A program made the translations under genes and the position numbers. This document shows, piece by piece, positions 17,949 through 25,738 of a stretch of DNA of 64,000 bases. The notes under the pieces were generated by a model that ran no database searches, was not told the DNA's origin, and was given only the letters and a program-made list of their open reading frames with translations. The stretch lies in assembly GCF_014203045.1 (NCBI RefSeq), contig NZ_JACHIF010000002.1, positions 434,001 to 498,000 on the forward strand, read 5' to 3'. Position 1 is the stretch's first letter; the number at the start of each line of letters is the position of its first letter. The stretch is from Prosthecobacter dejongeii. GTDB lineage: Bacteria; Verrucomicrobiota; Verrucomicrobiia; Verrucomicrobiales; Verrucomicrobiaceae.

Positions 17949-19180
17949 GATCGGTAGAAATCTTCTCTGGTGCTGGTGGTCTTGCCAAAGGGCTTGATCT
18001 GGTCGGGTTTGATCATGCTGCGTTTGTCGAGTGGAATAAGGATGCTTGCTCCTCGCTCCGTCTTAATTTTTCACCGGAGAGGGTCTATTGTGGAGACATC
18101 AAAGACTACGACTTTAGTAAGTTGGGTCAGGTAGATGTCGTGGCAGGTGGACCACCTTGCCAGCCGTTCTCTTTGGGGGGCAAGCATCAGGCGAACTTGG
18201 ATCACCGGGATATGTTTCCATATGCGATTAGATCCATTGAAGTCCTTCAGCCCAAGCTCTTTATCTTCGAAAACGTGAAGGGCCTTCTCCGCGAATCTTT
18301 TGCCGACTATTTCTCATACATTTTGTTCCGCCTCGGGCATCCATGCTTGTCAGCGGAGCATGGCATTGATTGGCGCGATCACTTGAATGAGTTATTGGCG
18401 ATTAGTCCGCGCGCCAATAAAGGCACCAGATACAGTATATCGCACCGTCTGGTGAACGCAGCCGACTACGGTGTCCCCCAGTGTCGTGAGCGCGTTATCA
18501 TCGTCGGCGTGAGAGAGGATATTGATCAAAAATGGCAATTCCCCAAGGCGACTCATACCGAAGAACGGCTACTCTATGATCAATATGTGACAGGAGAGTA
18601 TTGGGACCGTCACCGGGTTCCCCAAAGCGAGAGGCCTCAACTCAGCCCTTCGCTCGCTGGAAGGATTGAAGCTATCAAAAGAGACTACGTTCTCTTTGCT
18701 CCCGAGGGAGAGCCTTGGAGAACAACCCGTGATGTCTTGGGAGATGTGCCTCATCCCAACGAAAACCATGGCATCCCAGATCATATTTTTCGCGACGGTG
18801 CCCGAAGTTATCCCGGGCACACCGGCAGTTGTTATGATCTTCCAGCCAAGACCATTAAAGCCGGAGGACACGGTGTACCTGGAGGTGAAAACATGATCCG
18901 CTACCCCGATGGCAGCATTCGGTATTTCACGGTCTTCGAGGCCAAACGCATCCAGACATTCCCTGACGACTACGTAATTACTGGCGCATGGGGCGAAGCC
19001 TTGCGCCAGATTGGAAATGCGGTGCCTGTTAAACTGGCGGAATGTCTTGGTAACGCTGCCAAAACTTTATTAACGACGCCCGCTAGTCATAGGCAGCCAC
19101 CAGAACAAAATTTGGTTGGGCGTCGAATGGCAATGGGATCAGCTTCTGAGAAATTTTCACCATCCCTTGCGCTTACATAA
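17945..19180 (+). CDS. DNA (cytosine-5-)-methyltransferase, partner of the Eco29kI-type enzyme
   Basis: A 411-residue C5-cytosine methyltransferase. Motif I is FSGAGG (7-12), motif IV GGPPCQPFS with the nucleophile C72, motif VI ENVKG, motif VIII QCRERVIIVG and motif X RQIGNAVP, with a target-recognition region between VIII and X. It would protect the host at the sites cut by the upstream nuclease, presumably CCGCGG. At least five CCGCGG sites occur in this window (3184, 40725, 44966, 47199, 63980), so loss of this enzyme should be harmful. The last 40 residues past motif X are a low-similarity tail. Confidence 0.95.
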   Translation: MRSVEIFSGAGGLAKGLDLVGFDHAAFVEWNKDACSSLRLNFSPERVYCGDIKDYDFSKLGQVDVVAGGPPCQPFSLGGKHQANLDHRDMFPYAIRSIEVLQPKLFIFENVKGLLRESFADYFSYILFRLGHPCLSAEHGIDWRDHLNELLAISPRANKGTRYSISHRLVNAADYGVPQCRERVIIVGVREDIDQKWQFPKATHTEERLLYDQYVTGEYWDRHRVPQSERPQLSPSLAGRIEAIKRDYVLFAPEGEPWRTTRDVLGDVPHPNENHGIPDHIFRDGARSYPGHTGSCYDLPAKTIKAGGHGVPGGENMIRYPDGSIRYFTVFEAKRIQTFPDDYVITGAWGEALRQIGNAVPVKLAECLGNAAKTLLTTPASHRQPPEQNLVGRRMAMGSASEKFSPSLALT

Positions 19181-19210
19181 TCTGCGCAGAAGCATTTCTT
19201 TGTATTCATA

Positions 19211-20545
19211 ATGAATCCTGACTTTACCACCATTGCCAGTGATAAGGCGGCTGGCTTATTCCCATCCTATATTGATTATATCAGATTTCCGCGTTTTCGC
19301 AATTTAGCGGCCAATGCCAGAGTTGATTTTGAATTTCCAATTACTGCATTTGTTGGGCAAAATGGCTGCGGTAAAAGCTCAGCCCTACAGGCGCTCTTTG
19401 GAGTACCCAAAGGCAAGTCTGTTAGTACTTATTGGTTCACGACCGCACTGGACCCAATTGAAAATCTAAGGCCAGAAGATCGGCATTGTTTCGTTTATTC
19501 ATACAATGGCACTGGAGATGAAGTAGTTAAGAGAAGAATCAACAAAAAAGGACAGCCAGACCTTTTCGACACTAGTGAACCAATTGCGGCATATGGAATG
19601 ACGATGGGGGTGCGGCACCCTCCAGTCGAAAAAGAGGTAATCTATATTAACTTTAGAGCCATTCCAAATGCCTTCGAAAAAGCGTTTCACAGAGTACGAC
19701 CGCCTACGCCGGGCATTCAGGGCCATTTGCGAATGCGCTCAAAAGTGTTAAGAAATGCCCTCGATAAGCAGTATGACTATCGCTTCTCAATAGAGTCGCG
19801 GCCTCAAGAATTTGTGATCCGTGAGGATATGCTTAGGGTTGCAGAGAAAATTTTGGGACGAAGTTACAGGGGCGCAAAGGTAGTGAAACACGCGCTTTTT
19901 GGAGAACCTGGTTATTCGGTTTTTTTAGAGACGGAGAAGGCGAAGTATACAGATGCATTTGCTGGCAGTGGAGAGTCGGCAGTTATGCTTTTACTACATG
20001 AACTGAGCTACGCAAAAAAAGGTTCCTTGCTACTGTTAGATGAACCGGAGACTTCATTGCATCCTGGTGCGCAGGAGGAACTCATGCGCTATCTGGCAAG
20101 CATTTGCATCAAGCAAAGAATTCAAATTGTGTTTTGTACGCACTCGCCAACTTTGATCAATGGCTTACCTCCAGCAGCCATAAAAGTATTTTCACCTGAC
20201 CCAAGCGGAACGTTTAGAATTGTACAAGGCGTTAGCTCTAGAGAGGCATTTGGATACATTGGACATCAAATCAGTGACAAGATGACCCTGAGAGTGGAAG
20301 ACAGGTTAGCTCAAATGATTCTGCAAAGAGTAATCGACGACGAAGTTGTGCCATGTGCGCACATGTTCGACATTTGCTTTATACCTGGAGGGTGTGATGA
20401 GATGAAAAAAGACTCAGTGGTTTTTTCTAGTCATGATCAGAAAAATGTCGTTATGATTTTAGATGGTGGTAAAAAACCGTCTGGTCCTTTAATGGATCCT
20501 TCAATGATCCCCAATTCTCAATATGAGGATTTATATTGGGGATAA
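19211..20545 (+). CDS. OLD-like AAA ATPase, N-terminal part of a frameshifted ATPase-Toprim protein
   Basis: A 444-residue ABC-type ATPase with Walker A GQNGCGKSS (49-57), a signature-like GSGESAVM and Walker B LLLLDEPETSLHPG (D near 277) followed by the H-loop THSPT. After residue 360 the start of a Toprim nuclease domain appears: RVEDRLA, then IPGGCDE, then VVMILDGG, where the second acid of the usual D-x-D is missing. The frame ends at 20545 inside that domain, and the remainder continues in another frame at 20536. It starts 30 bases after the methyltransferase gene and shares its AT-rich composition, so it probably belongs to the defence island. Confidence 0.85.
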   Translation: MNPDFTTIASDKAAGLFPSYIDYIRFPRFRNLAANARVDFEFPITAFVGQNGCGKSSALQALFGVPKGKSVSTYWFTTALDPIENLRPEDRHCFVYSYNGTGDEVVKRRINKKGQPDLFDTSEPIAAYGMTMGVRHPPVEKEVIYINFRAIPNAFEKAFHRVRPPTPGIQGHLRMRSKVLRNALDKQYDYRFSIESRPQEFVIREDMLRVAEKILGRSYRGAKVVKHALFGEPGYSVFLETEKAKYTDAFAGSGESAVMLLLHELSYAKKGSLLLLDEPETSLHPGAQEELMRYLASICIKQRIQIVFCTHSPTLINGLPPAAIKVFSPDPSGTFRIVQGVSSREAFGYIGHQISDKMTLRVEDRLAQMILQRVIDDEVVPCAHMFDICFIPGGCDEMKKDSVVFSSHDQKNVVMILDGGKKPSGPLMDPSMIPNSQYEDLYWG

Positions 20546-20991
20546 ATAAGATCTTTGATGATGCCATTGAGGCGATGACGGAGCTAAAAATGAAGACTTT
20601 ATGCTTGCCTTCGGATGGAGGTGACCAGGCACCTAATTTGCGGCAGAGTCAGCAGCGTGACATCAAGCGGCGATTTATCGAATTCTACAGAACGAGAGTA
20701 TTCTATTTACCAGAAATAGATCCTGAAGATTGTATCTGGGATGACGATACTGCTTGGAGGCTTTTTGAAATGTTTTTCGGCAGTAAAGGCTTAGATGAAT
20801 TTAAAGTAGAGTTGATGCAATTAAAAACCAAAAAAAAGTTTGAACAGCTAAGTTCAAAAATTTGCTCTAGAAGTGATGGCTTAACAATTGACGCGATTCA
20901 TCGGATGTTCATCACAAAATGGGCCGTACAGAAGCCTTCAAGCTATAAGGAAATTCAATCACTGCTCCAAGATGTCAAAAAGCTCATTTAA
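20536..20991 (+). CDS. C-terminal part of the OLD-like Toprim protein in a shifted frame
   Basis: This 151-residue reading has no good start of its own (TTG inside the preceding gene). Its beginning, KIFDDAIEAM...KTLCLP, and the following VFYLPEIDPEDCIWDD read as the continuation of the upstream Toprim domain, where OLD proteins have an LP...E-N-Y/L segment. One extra G in the run at 20538-20541 would fuse both parts into a protein of about 595 residues, a usual OLD-family size. Either a sequencing/assembly indel, a real inactivating mutation, or frameshifting could explain it. Confidence 0.7.
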   Translation: MGINKIFDDAIEAMTELKMKTLCLPSDGGDQAPNLRQSQQRDIKRRFIEFYRTRVFYLPEIDPEDCIWDDDTAWRLFEMFFGSKGLDEFKVELMQLKTKKKFEQLSSKICSRSDGLTIDAIHRMFITKWAVQKPSSYKEIQSLLQDVKKLI

Positions 20992-21030
20992 GAGTGCTTC
21001 TGTATTGGGGCCTGAATTCGATTTCCTACC

Positions 21031-21429
21031 ATGGCTGAATGCACCGACTTTTCCTGCAATGTCTGTGGTTTCAAAATCGAGTCTTGGAGCGATGGACATC
21101 CTTATTTGACGGATGGTTCGGGCAAACGCCACTTCTTTTATCATCCTGGGGATGAAGATGAGTGTCGCGAATTTTACCAGAAGGAGATGGGGCGTCTGAG
21201 GGTGGTCGAAAAAGACTATCTGGCTTTTTGGAGAGATCGAGGGGGCTGTGAGGTGAGCTTGATTTGCCTGCATTGTGGGCGGCAGACGCAGCGTGATCCG
21301 GAACGTGACACGATGCGTTGTACACACTGCCGCCGCAATGAACTAATGGACACTCAGGAACTGGAGGGCCGGAGCTGCCCGAAGTGTAAGAGAGGAGCTT
21401 TCTGCGGTGAGTTTGGCGGAATCTCTTGA
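21031..21429 (+). CDS. zinc-knuckle protein of unknown function
   Basis: A 132-residue soluble protein with several C-x-x-C pairs: CNVC near the start, CLHC followed by CTHC in the middle, and CPKC near the end, plus a final C-G. These would form two or more zinc ribbons. The middle has an acidic FYHPGDEDECREF segment. I do not recognise a specific family. It lies at the downstream edge of the AT-rich defence island; composition is intermediate, so it could belong either to the island or to the host backbone. Confidence 0.65.
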   Translation: MAECTDFSCNVCGFKIESWSDGHPYLTDGSGKRHFFYHPGDEDECREFYQKEMGRLRVVEKDYLAFWRDRGGCEVSLICLHCGRQTQRDPERDTMRCTHCRRNELMDTQELEGRSCPKCKRGAFCGEFGGIS

Positions 21430-21526
21430 GTCAGACCCGCCCTCACAAATCCTTCAAACGCGATCTGGCACTGCAATCCGATAGACAAGTTCCGGGTGGC
21501 ACGTTACAACGGGCCATTCTCCAACC

Positions 21527-22249
21527 ATGAAAGCACGTTTCCTCATTCCTGCCTTTGCCGCGCTGGCCTTCGCCGTCTCCGCTGCTGAACCTGTCCAGAT
21601 TTTTAATGGCAAAGACCTCACGGGCTGGGAGGGGAACAAGGATCTCTGGAGCGTGCAGGAGGGGACCATCACGGGCATCACGCCACCGGACCCGGCGGAC
21701 CCGACCAAGGGCATCATCAAGCATAACACCTTCCTCGTCTGGAAAGGCGGCACGGTGGGGGACTTTGAGCTGACCTTCAAATACCGCATCGAGAAGGGCA
21801 ATTCCGGCGTGCAGTATCGCAGCAAGGAACTCGCTGCCGGTACTTTTGGCCCAGTGCTCAGCGGTTACCAGGCCGACTTTGAAGCGGGCAAGAAATACAG
21901 CGGTATTCTCTACGAGGAAAAGGGCCGTGGCATCCTGGCCCTGCGCGGGGAAAAGACGGTGATCAAGCCAGCGGCTGACGGTGGCAAAAAGACCGTGGTC
22001 GAAAAAGCCGGCACGGTGGGTGATAGCGAAGCGATCCAGGCCAGCATCAAAAGCGAAGACTGGAACGAGTACAAGATCGTCGCCAAGGGCAACCACGTGC
22101 AGCATTTCATCAATGGTCAGCAGACCATCGACGTCACGGATGAAGACGCCGCCAATGCGCCGAAGGAAGGCCTGCTGGGCCTGCAGATCCACCAGGGCCC
22201 GCCGATGAAGGTGCAGTTCAAGGATTTCAACCTGGTCCCCTTGAAGTAG
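21527..22249 (+). CDS. secreted DUF1080 / 3-keto-disaccharide hydrolase-like protein
   Basis: A 240-residue secreted protein with a signal peptide (MKARFLIPAFAALAFAVSAA) and one DUF1080 domain, a concanavalin-like beta-sandwich. Typical signatures are FNGKDLTGWEG, the DFELTFKYRIEKGNSGVQYRS strand pair, WNEYKIVAKGNHVQHFING and the closing GLLGLQIHQGPPMKVQFKDF. Members bind or hydrolyse modified sugars and are greatly expanded in Verrucomicrobiota and Planctomycetota. The specific glycan is unknown. Confidence 0.9.
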   Translation: MKARFLIPAFAALAFAVSAAEPVQIFNGKDLTGWEGNKDLWSVQEGTITGITPPDPADPTKGIIKHNTFLVWKGGTVGDFELTFKYRIEKGNSGVQYRSKELAAGTFGPVLSGYQADFEAGKKYSGILYEEKGRGILALRGEKTVIKPAADGGKKTVVEKAGTVGDSEAIQASIKSEDWNEYKIVAKGNHVQHFINGQQTIDVTDEDAANAPKEGLLGLQIHQGPPMKVQFKDFNLVPLK

Positions 22250-22288
22250 GCATTGCCTATGCTGCCGGGCTGTCTTTAATCTACCGTT

Positions 22289-23023
22289 ATGTCTACACGC
22301 CCCCATTTGGTCAGAGCCGCGTTTCTCCTCCTGGTGACCATGGTGCTTTCCTGCACCGCTGCCCAGGCCCAGAATGAATACATCATTTGTTCTGGCGGCC
22401 CGGCTTTGAGAAAGTGGGAAGACCTGCGCCAGCCCGCGCAGCAGCATGATCGGTGGTGGGGAAACTTCGTCCGCCCGGCCCGTGTGCGCATGCAGGAACT
22501 GCAGCGCACCCAGCCGAAGGGCACCATCATCACCTGGCTGGTGTATCGGGATGCCTACCTGCGCCGTGCGGGGGAGGATCGCGATCCGCTGACCAGCCAC
22601 GTGGAGTCCGTGCAGAGCACCTACGGCATCAATCTGGTGTGGTTCCGCACAAAGGAAGACGTGATCAATTACATCAACCGGGGCGGCGGTTCCGTGTCCC
22701 GTGCCCGCAGCAAGATTTCGGGTTTTGAATTCTTCGGCCACTCGAACAAGTACTGCTTCCTCTTTGATTACAGCTCGGACGTGTATGCTGCCTCCACCAC
22801 TTGGCTGCATGAAAATGATTTGCCACGACTGCATCGCAGCGCCTTTGCCCGTGGGGCCTATTGCCAGAGCTGGGGCTGCCACACTGGGGAAAGCATGAGC
22901 CGGGCCTGGAAACGGGCCACAGGGGCGCCGATGATCGGCGCGATCGGCAAGACGGACTACTCCTTCATGCACCTGCGCGGTTGGAAGGTGGCGTTGGGCC
23001 AGGGCGGACGCTGGACGCAGTAG
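22289..23023 (+). CDS. secreted protein with caspase/CHAT-like His-Cys motifs
   Basis: A 244-residue protein with a signal peptide ending about residue 27. Near residues 145-200 it carries FEFFGHSN (H151) and, 46 residues on, CQSWGCHTGES (C197). This spacing and the hydrophobic strand before each resemble the His/Cys dyad of clan CD peptidases (caspase, CHAT, gingipain), so a peptidase-like fold is possible. No known family is recognised with certainty. It follows the DUF1080 gene by 39 bases in the same direction. Confidence 0.6.
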   Translation: MSTRPHLVRAAFLLLVTMVLSCTAAQAQNEYIICSGGPALRKWEDLRQPAQQHDRWWGNFVRPARVRMQELQRTQPKGTIITWLVYRDAYLRRAGEDRDPLTSHVESVQSTYGINLVWFRTKEDVINYINRGGGSVSRARSKISGFEFFGHSNKYCFLFDYSSDVYAASTTWLHENDLPRLHRSAFARGAYCQSWGCHTGESMSRAWKRATGAPMIGAIGKTDYSFMHLRGWKVALGQGGRWTQ

Positions 23024-23117
23024 GGCCTGGGCAGGTTTTGGACAATGGCGGCGGAAATCCCAAATTCGTTTTGCCCTCGCGGTTGTTTCGTGGCAAAGGC
23101 GTCACAGCACTTAGCGC

Positions 23118-24128
23118 ATGAACTACGCCGACCTCCATCGCATCTACCACCAGCCTTTCTTCGATCTCCTCAAGCAGGCCCGTGCCGTCCATGAAGAGCA
23201 CTGGACTGGCAATGAGGTGCAGCTATGCACTCTACTGAGCATCAAGACGGGTGGTTGCAGCGAAGACTGTGGCTACTGCGCCCAGAGCGCCCGCTACACC
23301 ACGGGAGTGCAGGCGGAGAAACTGATGGAGAAGGCCGATGTCATGGAGCGCGCACGGGCAGCCCGGGCCAGTGGCTCCACTCGCTTTTGCATGGGCGCTG
23401 CCTGGAAAGGTGTGCGCGTGGGCACCCAGAAGTTTGACCAGGTGGTGGACATCGTGAAAGACGTGGCCACGCTGGGCATGGAAGTGTGCGTGACCCTGGG
23501 CCAACTGGGCGCTGAGGAAGCCGCTGTTCTCAAAGAAGCCGGCGTCACTGCCTACAACCACAACATTGACACGAGCCCAGAGCACTACCCGAACATCGTC
23601 AGCACCCACACCTTTGAGGACCGCCTCAGCACCATCCGCCATGCGCAGGATGCCGGCATGTCCGTCTGCGCTGGTGGTATTCTGGGCCTGGGCGAAACCA
23701 TCGAGGACCGCCTGAAAATGCTGGAAGTGCTCAGCAATTTCAATCCGCATCCGGAAAGCGTGCCGATCAATGCCCTGATGCCCATGAAAGGCACCCCGCT
23801 GGGTAACAACGTGCAGGTGGACAGCTTCTCCCTGGTGCGCATGATCGCCGTCACCCGCATCGCCATCCCGCGTGCGAAGGTCCGCCTCAGCGCAGGCCGA
23901 ACCAATCTCAGCCGCGAAGCACAGGCCCTGGCCTTCTTTGCGGGTGCGAACTCCATCTTCTACGGTGATAAGCTGCTGACGGCGGCCAATCCCCAGGCGC
24001 AGGAAGACCTGGCCCTCATTCAGGCACTGGGCCTCAGCGCCCAGCAGCCCAACCCGGACATGAGCGCCCCGGTGGCCGATGAAGTGCGGGAGCTGGCCCC
24101 GGCCTGCCACGTCACCTGTGGTGCGTAA
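23118..24128 (+). CDS. bioB: biotin synthase BioB
   Basis: BioB inserts sulfur into dethiobiotin, the last step of biotin synthesis. The 336-residue radical-SAM enzyme has the CxxxCxxC cluster ligands C47, C51 and C54 (GGCSEDCGYCAQS), the NHNIDT motif, and the GGILGLGE SAM-binding segment, plus RLSAGR near the end with the [2Fe-2S]-ligand arginine. A strong terminator follows. No other biotin genes are adjacent, and no BirA-type operator was recognised. Confidence 0.96.
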   Translation: MNYADLHRIYHQPFFDLLKQARAVHEEHWTGNEVQLCTLLSIKTGGCSEDCGYCAQSARYTTGVQAEKLMEKADVMERARAARASGSTRFCMGAAWKGVRVGTQKFDQVVDIVKDVATLGMEVCVTLGQLGAEEAAVLKEAGVTAYNHNIDTSPEHYPNIVSTHTFEDRLSTIRHAQDAGMSVCAGGILGLGETIEDRLKMLEVLSNFNPHPESVPINALMPMKGTPLGNNVQVDSFSLVRMIAVTRIAIPRAKVRLSAGRTNLSREAQALAFFAGANSIFYGDKLLTAANPQAQEDLALIQALGLSAQQPNPDMSAPVADEVRELAPACHVTCGA

Positions 24129-24158
24129 TAGCAGCACTGACCTCTTCCTTATTCATGA

Positions 24159-24186
24159 AAGGCCTTCCTTCGCGAAGGCCTTTTTT
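24159..24186 (+). terminator. Rho-independent terminator of bioB
   Basis: AAGGCCTTC and GAAGGCCTT pair across a six-base loop and are followed by TTTTTT. It lies 30 bases after the bioB stop. Confidence 0.92.
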
Positions 24187-24316
24187 GTGGGCAAACGCCG
24201 AGGCCTCAAGTCCCTGACTCTGGGGGGAGATACAGATCCAAAAAAGACTTGGGTTTAAATATGCAAATACAATGCAATAAATGTAATGCTCTTGTCATCA
24301 ACCAAACATCTTTTTT

Positions 24317-24359
24317 CTGTCTCCCATCCGTTAGGCTTCAAGCTTAAATGGGGAGACAG
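24317..24359. other. hairpin in the bioB-lpxD gap
   Basis: CTGTCTCCCAT (24317-24327) pairs with ATGGGGAGACAG (24348-24359) with one bulged G. No T-run follows on either strand, so it is not a normal terminator. It could be an RNA leader element of lpxD or the remnant of a repeat. The rest of the 364-base gap (24129-24492) shows no gene. Confidence 0.45.
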
Positions 24360-24492
24360 TGTCAGCCTTGGAGATTTCGTGAGTGCTGGTTAAAGATCCA
24401 GAAAAGTCAGATTTGATCGGCGGAAAAAAACGTTGTTTTTGCTTCAACTCGCTCTCGCCTTTGTGGCCAGATTGTGAGAGAGGGCGGCCCCC

Positions 24493-25530
24493 ATGAACAT
24501 CGCCCTTTCTGAATTAGCTGAACTTTTGGAAGGCCAACTTCTCTCTGGCAGTCCAGACACCCGCATCACGGGCTTCGCCTCTCTCAAAGAAGCCGCAGCC
24601 GGGGACCTGAGCTTTTTTTATGATGCCCGCTATCGGGATAAGCTGGCGGCCACCCACGCTACGGCGGTGCTGGTACCCAAGGGGATGGAAGGCTGCCCAG
24701 ACAAAGTGGCGTGCATCGCGGTGGAGGATCCATCCCGCGCTTTTGAGAAAGTGGTGGATACTTATGGCTTCCACGCGGCAGCTTTTGAGGCAGGCATTCA
24801 TCCTCGCGCCGTGATTGCGGAGGGTGTGAAGGCGGACCTCAGCAAGATCTCCGTCGCTGCCTGCGCCGTGATCGAAACCGGGGCTGAAATCGGCGACGGG
24901 GCCGAGATTGGTGCGGGTTGTTTTGTCGGTCGCAATGCCGTCATCGGGGCCGGGACGAAGCTATTTGCGAATGTGACCGTGCATGAGGCTTGCGAGCTGG
25001 GCGAGCGCGTCATTCTGCACTCCGGTGTGGTCATCGGTGCCGATGGTTTTGGTTATGAATTTGAAAAAGGCCGGCATCGCAAAGTCCGCCAGGCAGGCAT
25101 TGTGCAGATTGATAACGATGTGGAAATCGGTGCTGGGACCATGGTGGACCGCGCCCGTTTTGGCCGCACCTGGATCGGTGAAGGCACGAAGATTGATAAC
25201 CTGGTGCAGATCGGCCACAATGTAGTCATTGGAAAGCATTGCATCCTGGTGGCTGGCACGGCCATCGCCGGCAGCGCCATCATTGGCGACTACGTGGTCA
25301 TCGCTGCTCAGTCGGGCGTGGCGGGGCATGTCAGCGTGGGGTCCTTCGTGACGCTGGGCGGGCGCAGTGGGGTGACGAAAGATATCCCTGCGGGCAAGGC
25401 TACGTACATGGGCTTCCCGGCGGTGCCGGTGATGGATGAACGCCGCCGCTTGGCCAGTATCAATCGCCTTCCGCATCTCTCCGCCCGAGTGAAGGCTCTG
25501 GAAAAAGATGGCAGCGTAGAGGAGGCGTGA
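24493..25530 (+). CDS. lpxD: UDP-3-O-acylglucosamine N-acyltransferase LpxD
   Basis: LpxD adds the second 3-hydroxyacyl chain in lipid A synthesis. The 345-residue protein has the N-terminal uridine-binding domain (residues 1-100), then a left-handed beta helix of about ten hexapeptide repeats (IGDGAEIGAG, AVIGAGTK, VEIGAGT), the catalytic-site region QIGHNVVIGKH with the conserved histidine, and the GVAGHVSVG turn. A short C-terminal helix ends in EKDGSVEEA. Length is usual for the family. Here the gene is alone and not in the usual lpxD-fabZ-lpxA cluster. Confidence 0.95.
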   Translation: MNIALSELAELLEGQLLSGSPDTRITGFASLKEAAAGDLSFFYDARYRDKLAATHATAVLVPKGMEGCPDKVACIAVEDPSRAFEKVVDTYGFHAAAFEAGIHPRAVIAEGVKADLSKISVAACAVIETGAEIGDGAEIGAGCFVGRNAVIGAGTKLFANVTVHEACELGERVILHSGVVIGADGFGYEFEKGRHRKVRQAGIVQIDNDVEIGAGTMVDRARFGRTWIGEGTKIDNLVQIGHNVVIGKHCILVAGTAIAGSAIIGDYVVIAAQSGVAGHVSVGSFVTLGGRSGVTKDIPAGKATYMGFPAVPVMDERRRLASINRLPHLSARVKALEKDGSVEEA

Positions 25531-25738
25531 TTCCCAAGCAGCGAGCAAGCCGTCAGACCCTGACGGCTATTGATACGATTGTGCCAGATGTGGTCTCGTG
25601 TAGCGAGGACCTCACATCCTGGCATAGGCGCTGCTAAACAGTTGGTTACCCCCCCAACTGTCACACTCGCGAAAGCGGCCATTCCGGCTCAGGGATGTCC
25701 ACGGTCATGAGGGACGGGCAGGGAACCCACCGTGAACC

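Noticed and set aside
17204-21030. Direct repeats or attachment sites flanking the defence island
   Set aside because: I compared the two edges by eye and found only short chance matches around TTCGAT; no integrase or transposase is present.
23232-24137. 301-residue minus-strand frame opposite bioB
   Set aside because: It is a shadow of bioB, which is fully recognised; its His-rich composition is typical of an antisense reading.
25548-25568. Hairpin AGCCGTCAG/CTGACGGCT after lpxD as a terminator
   Set aside because: The stem is perfect but no T-run follows on either strand, so I cannot support a Rho-independent terminator.
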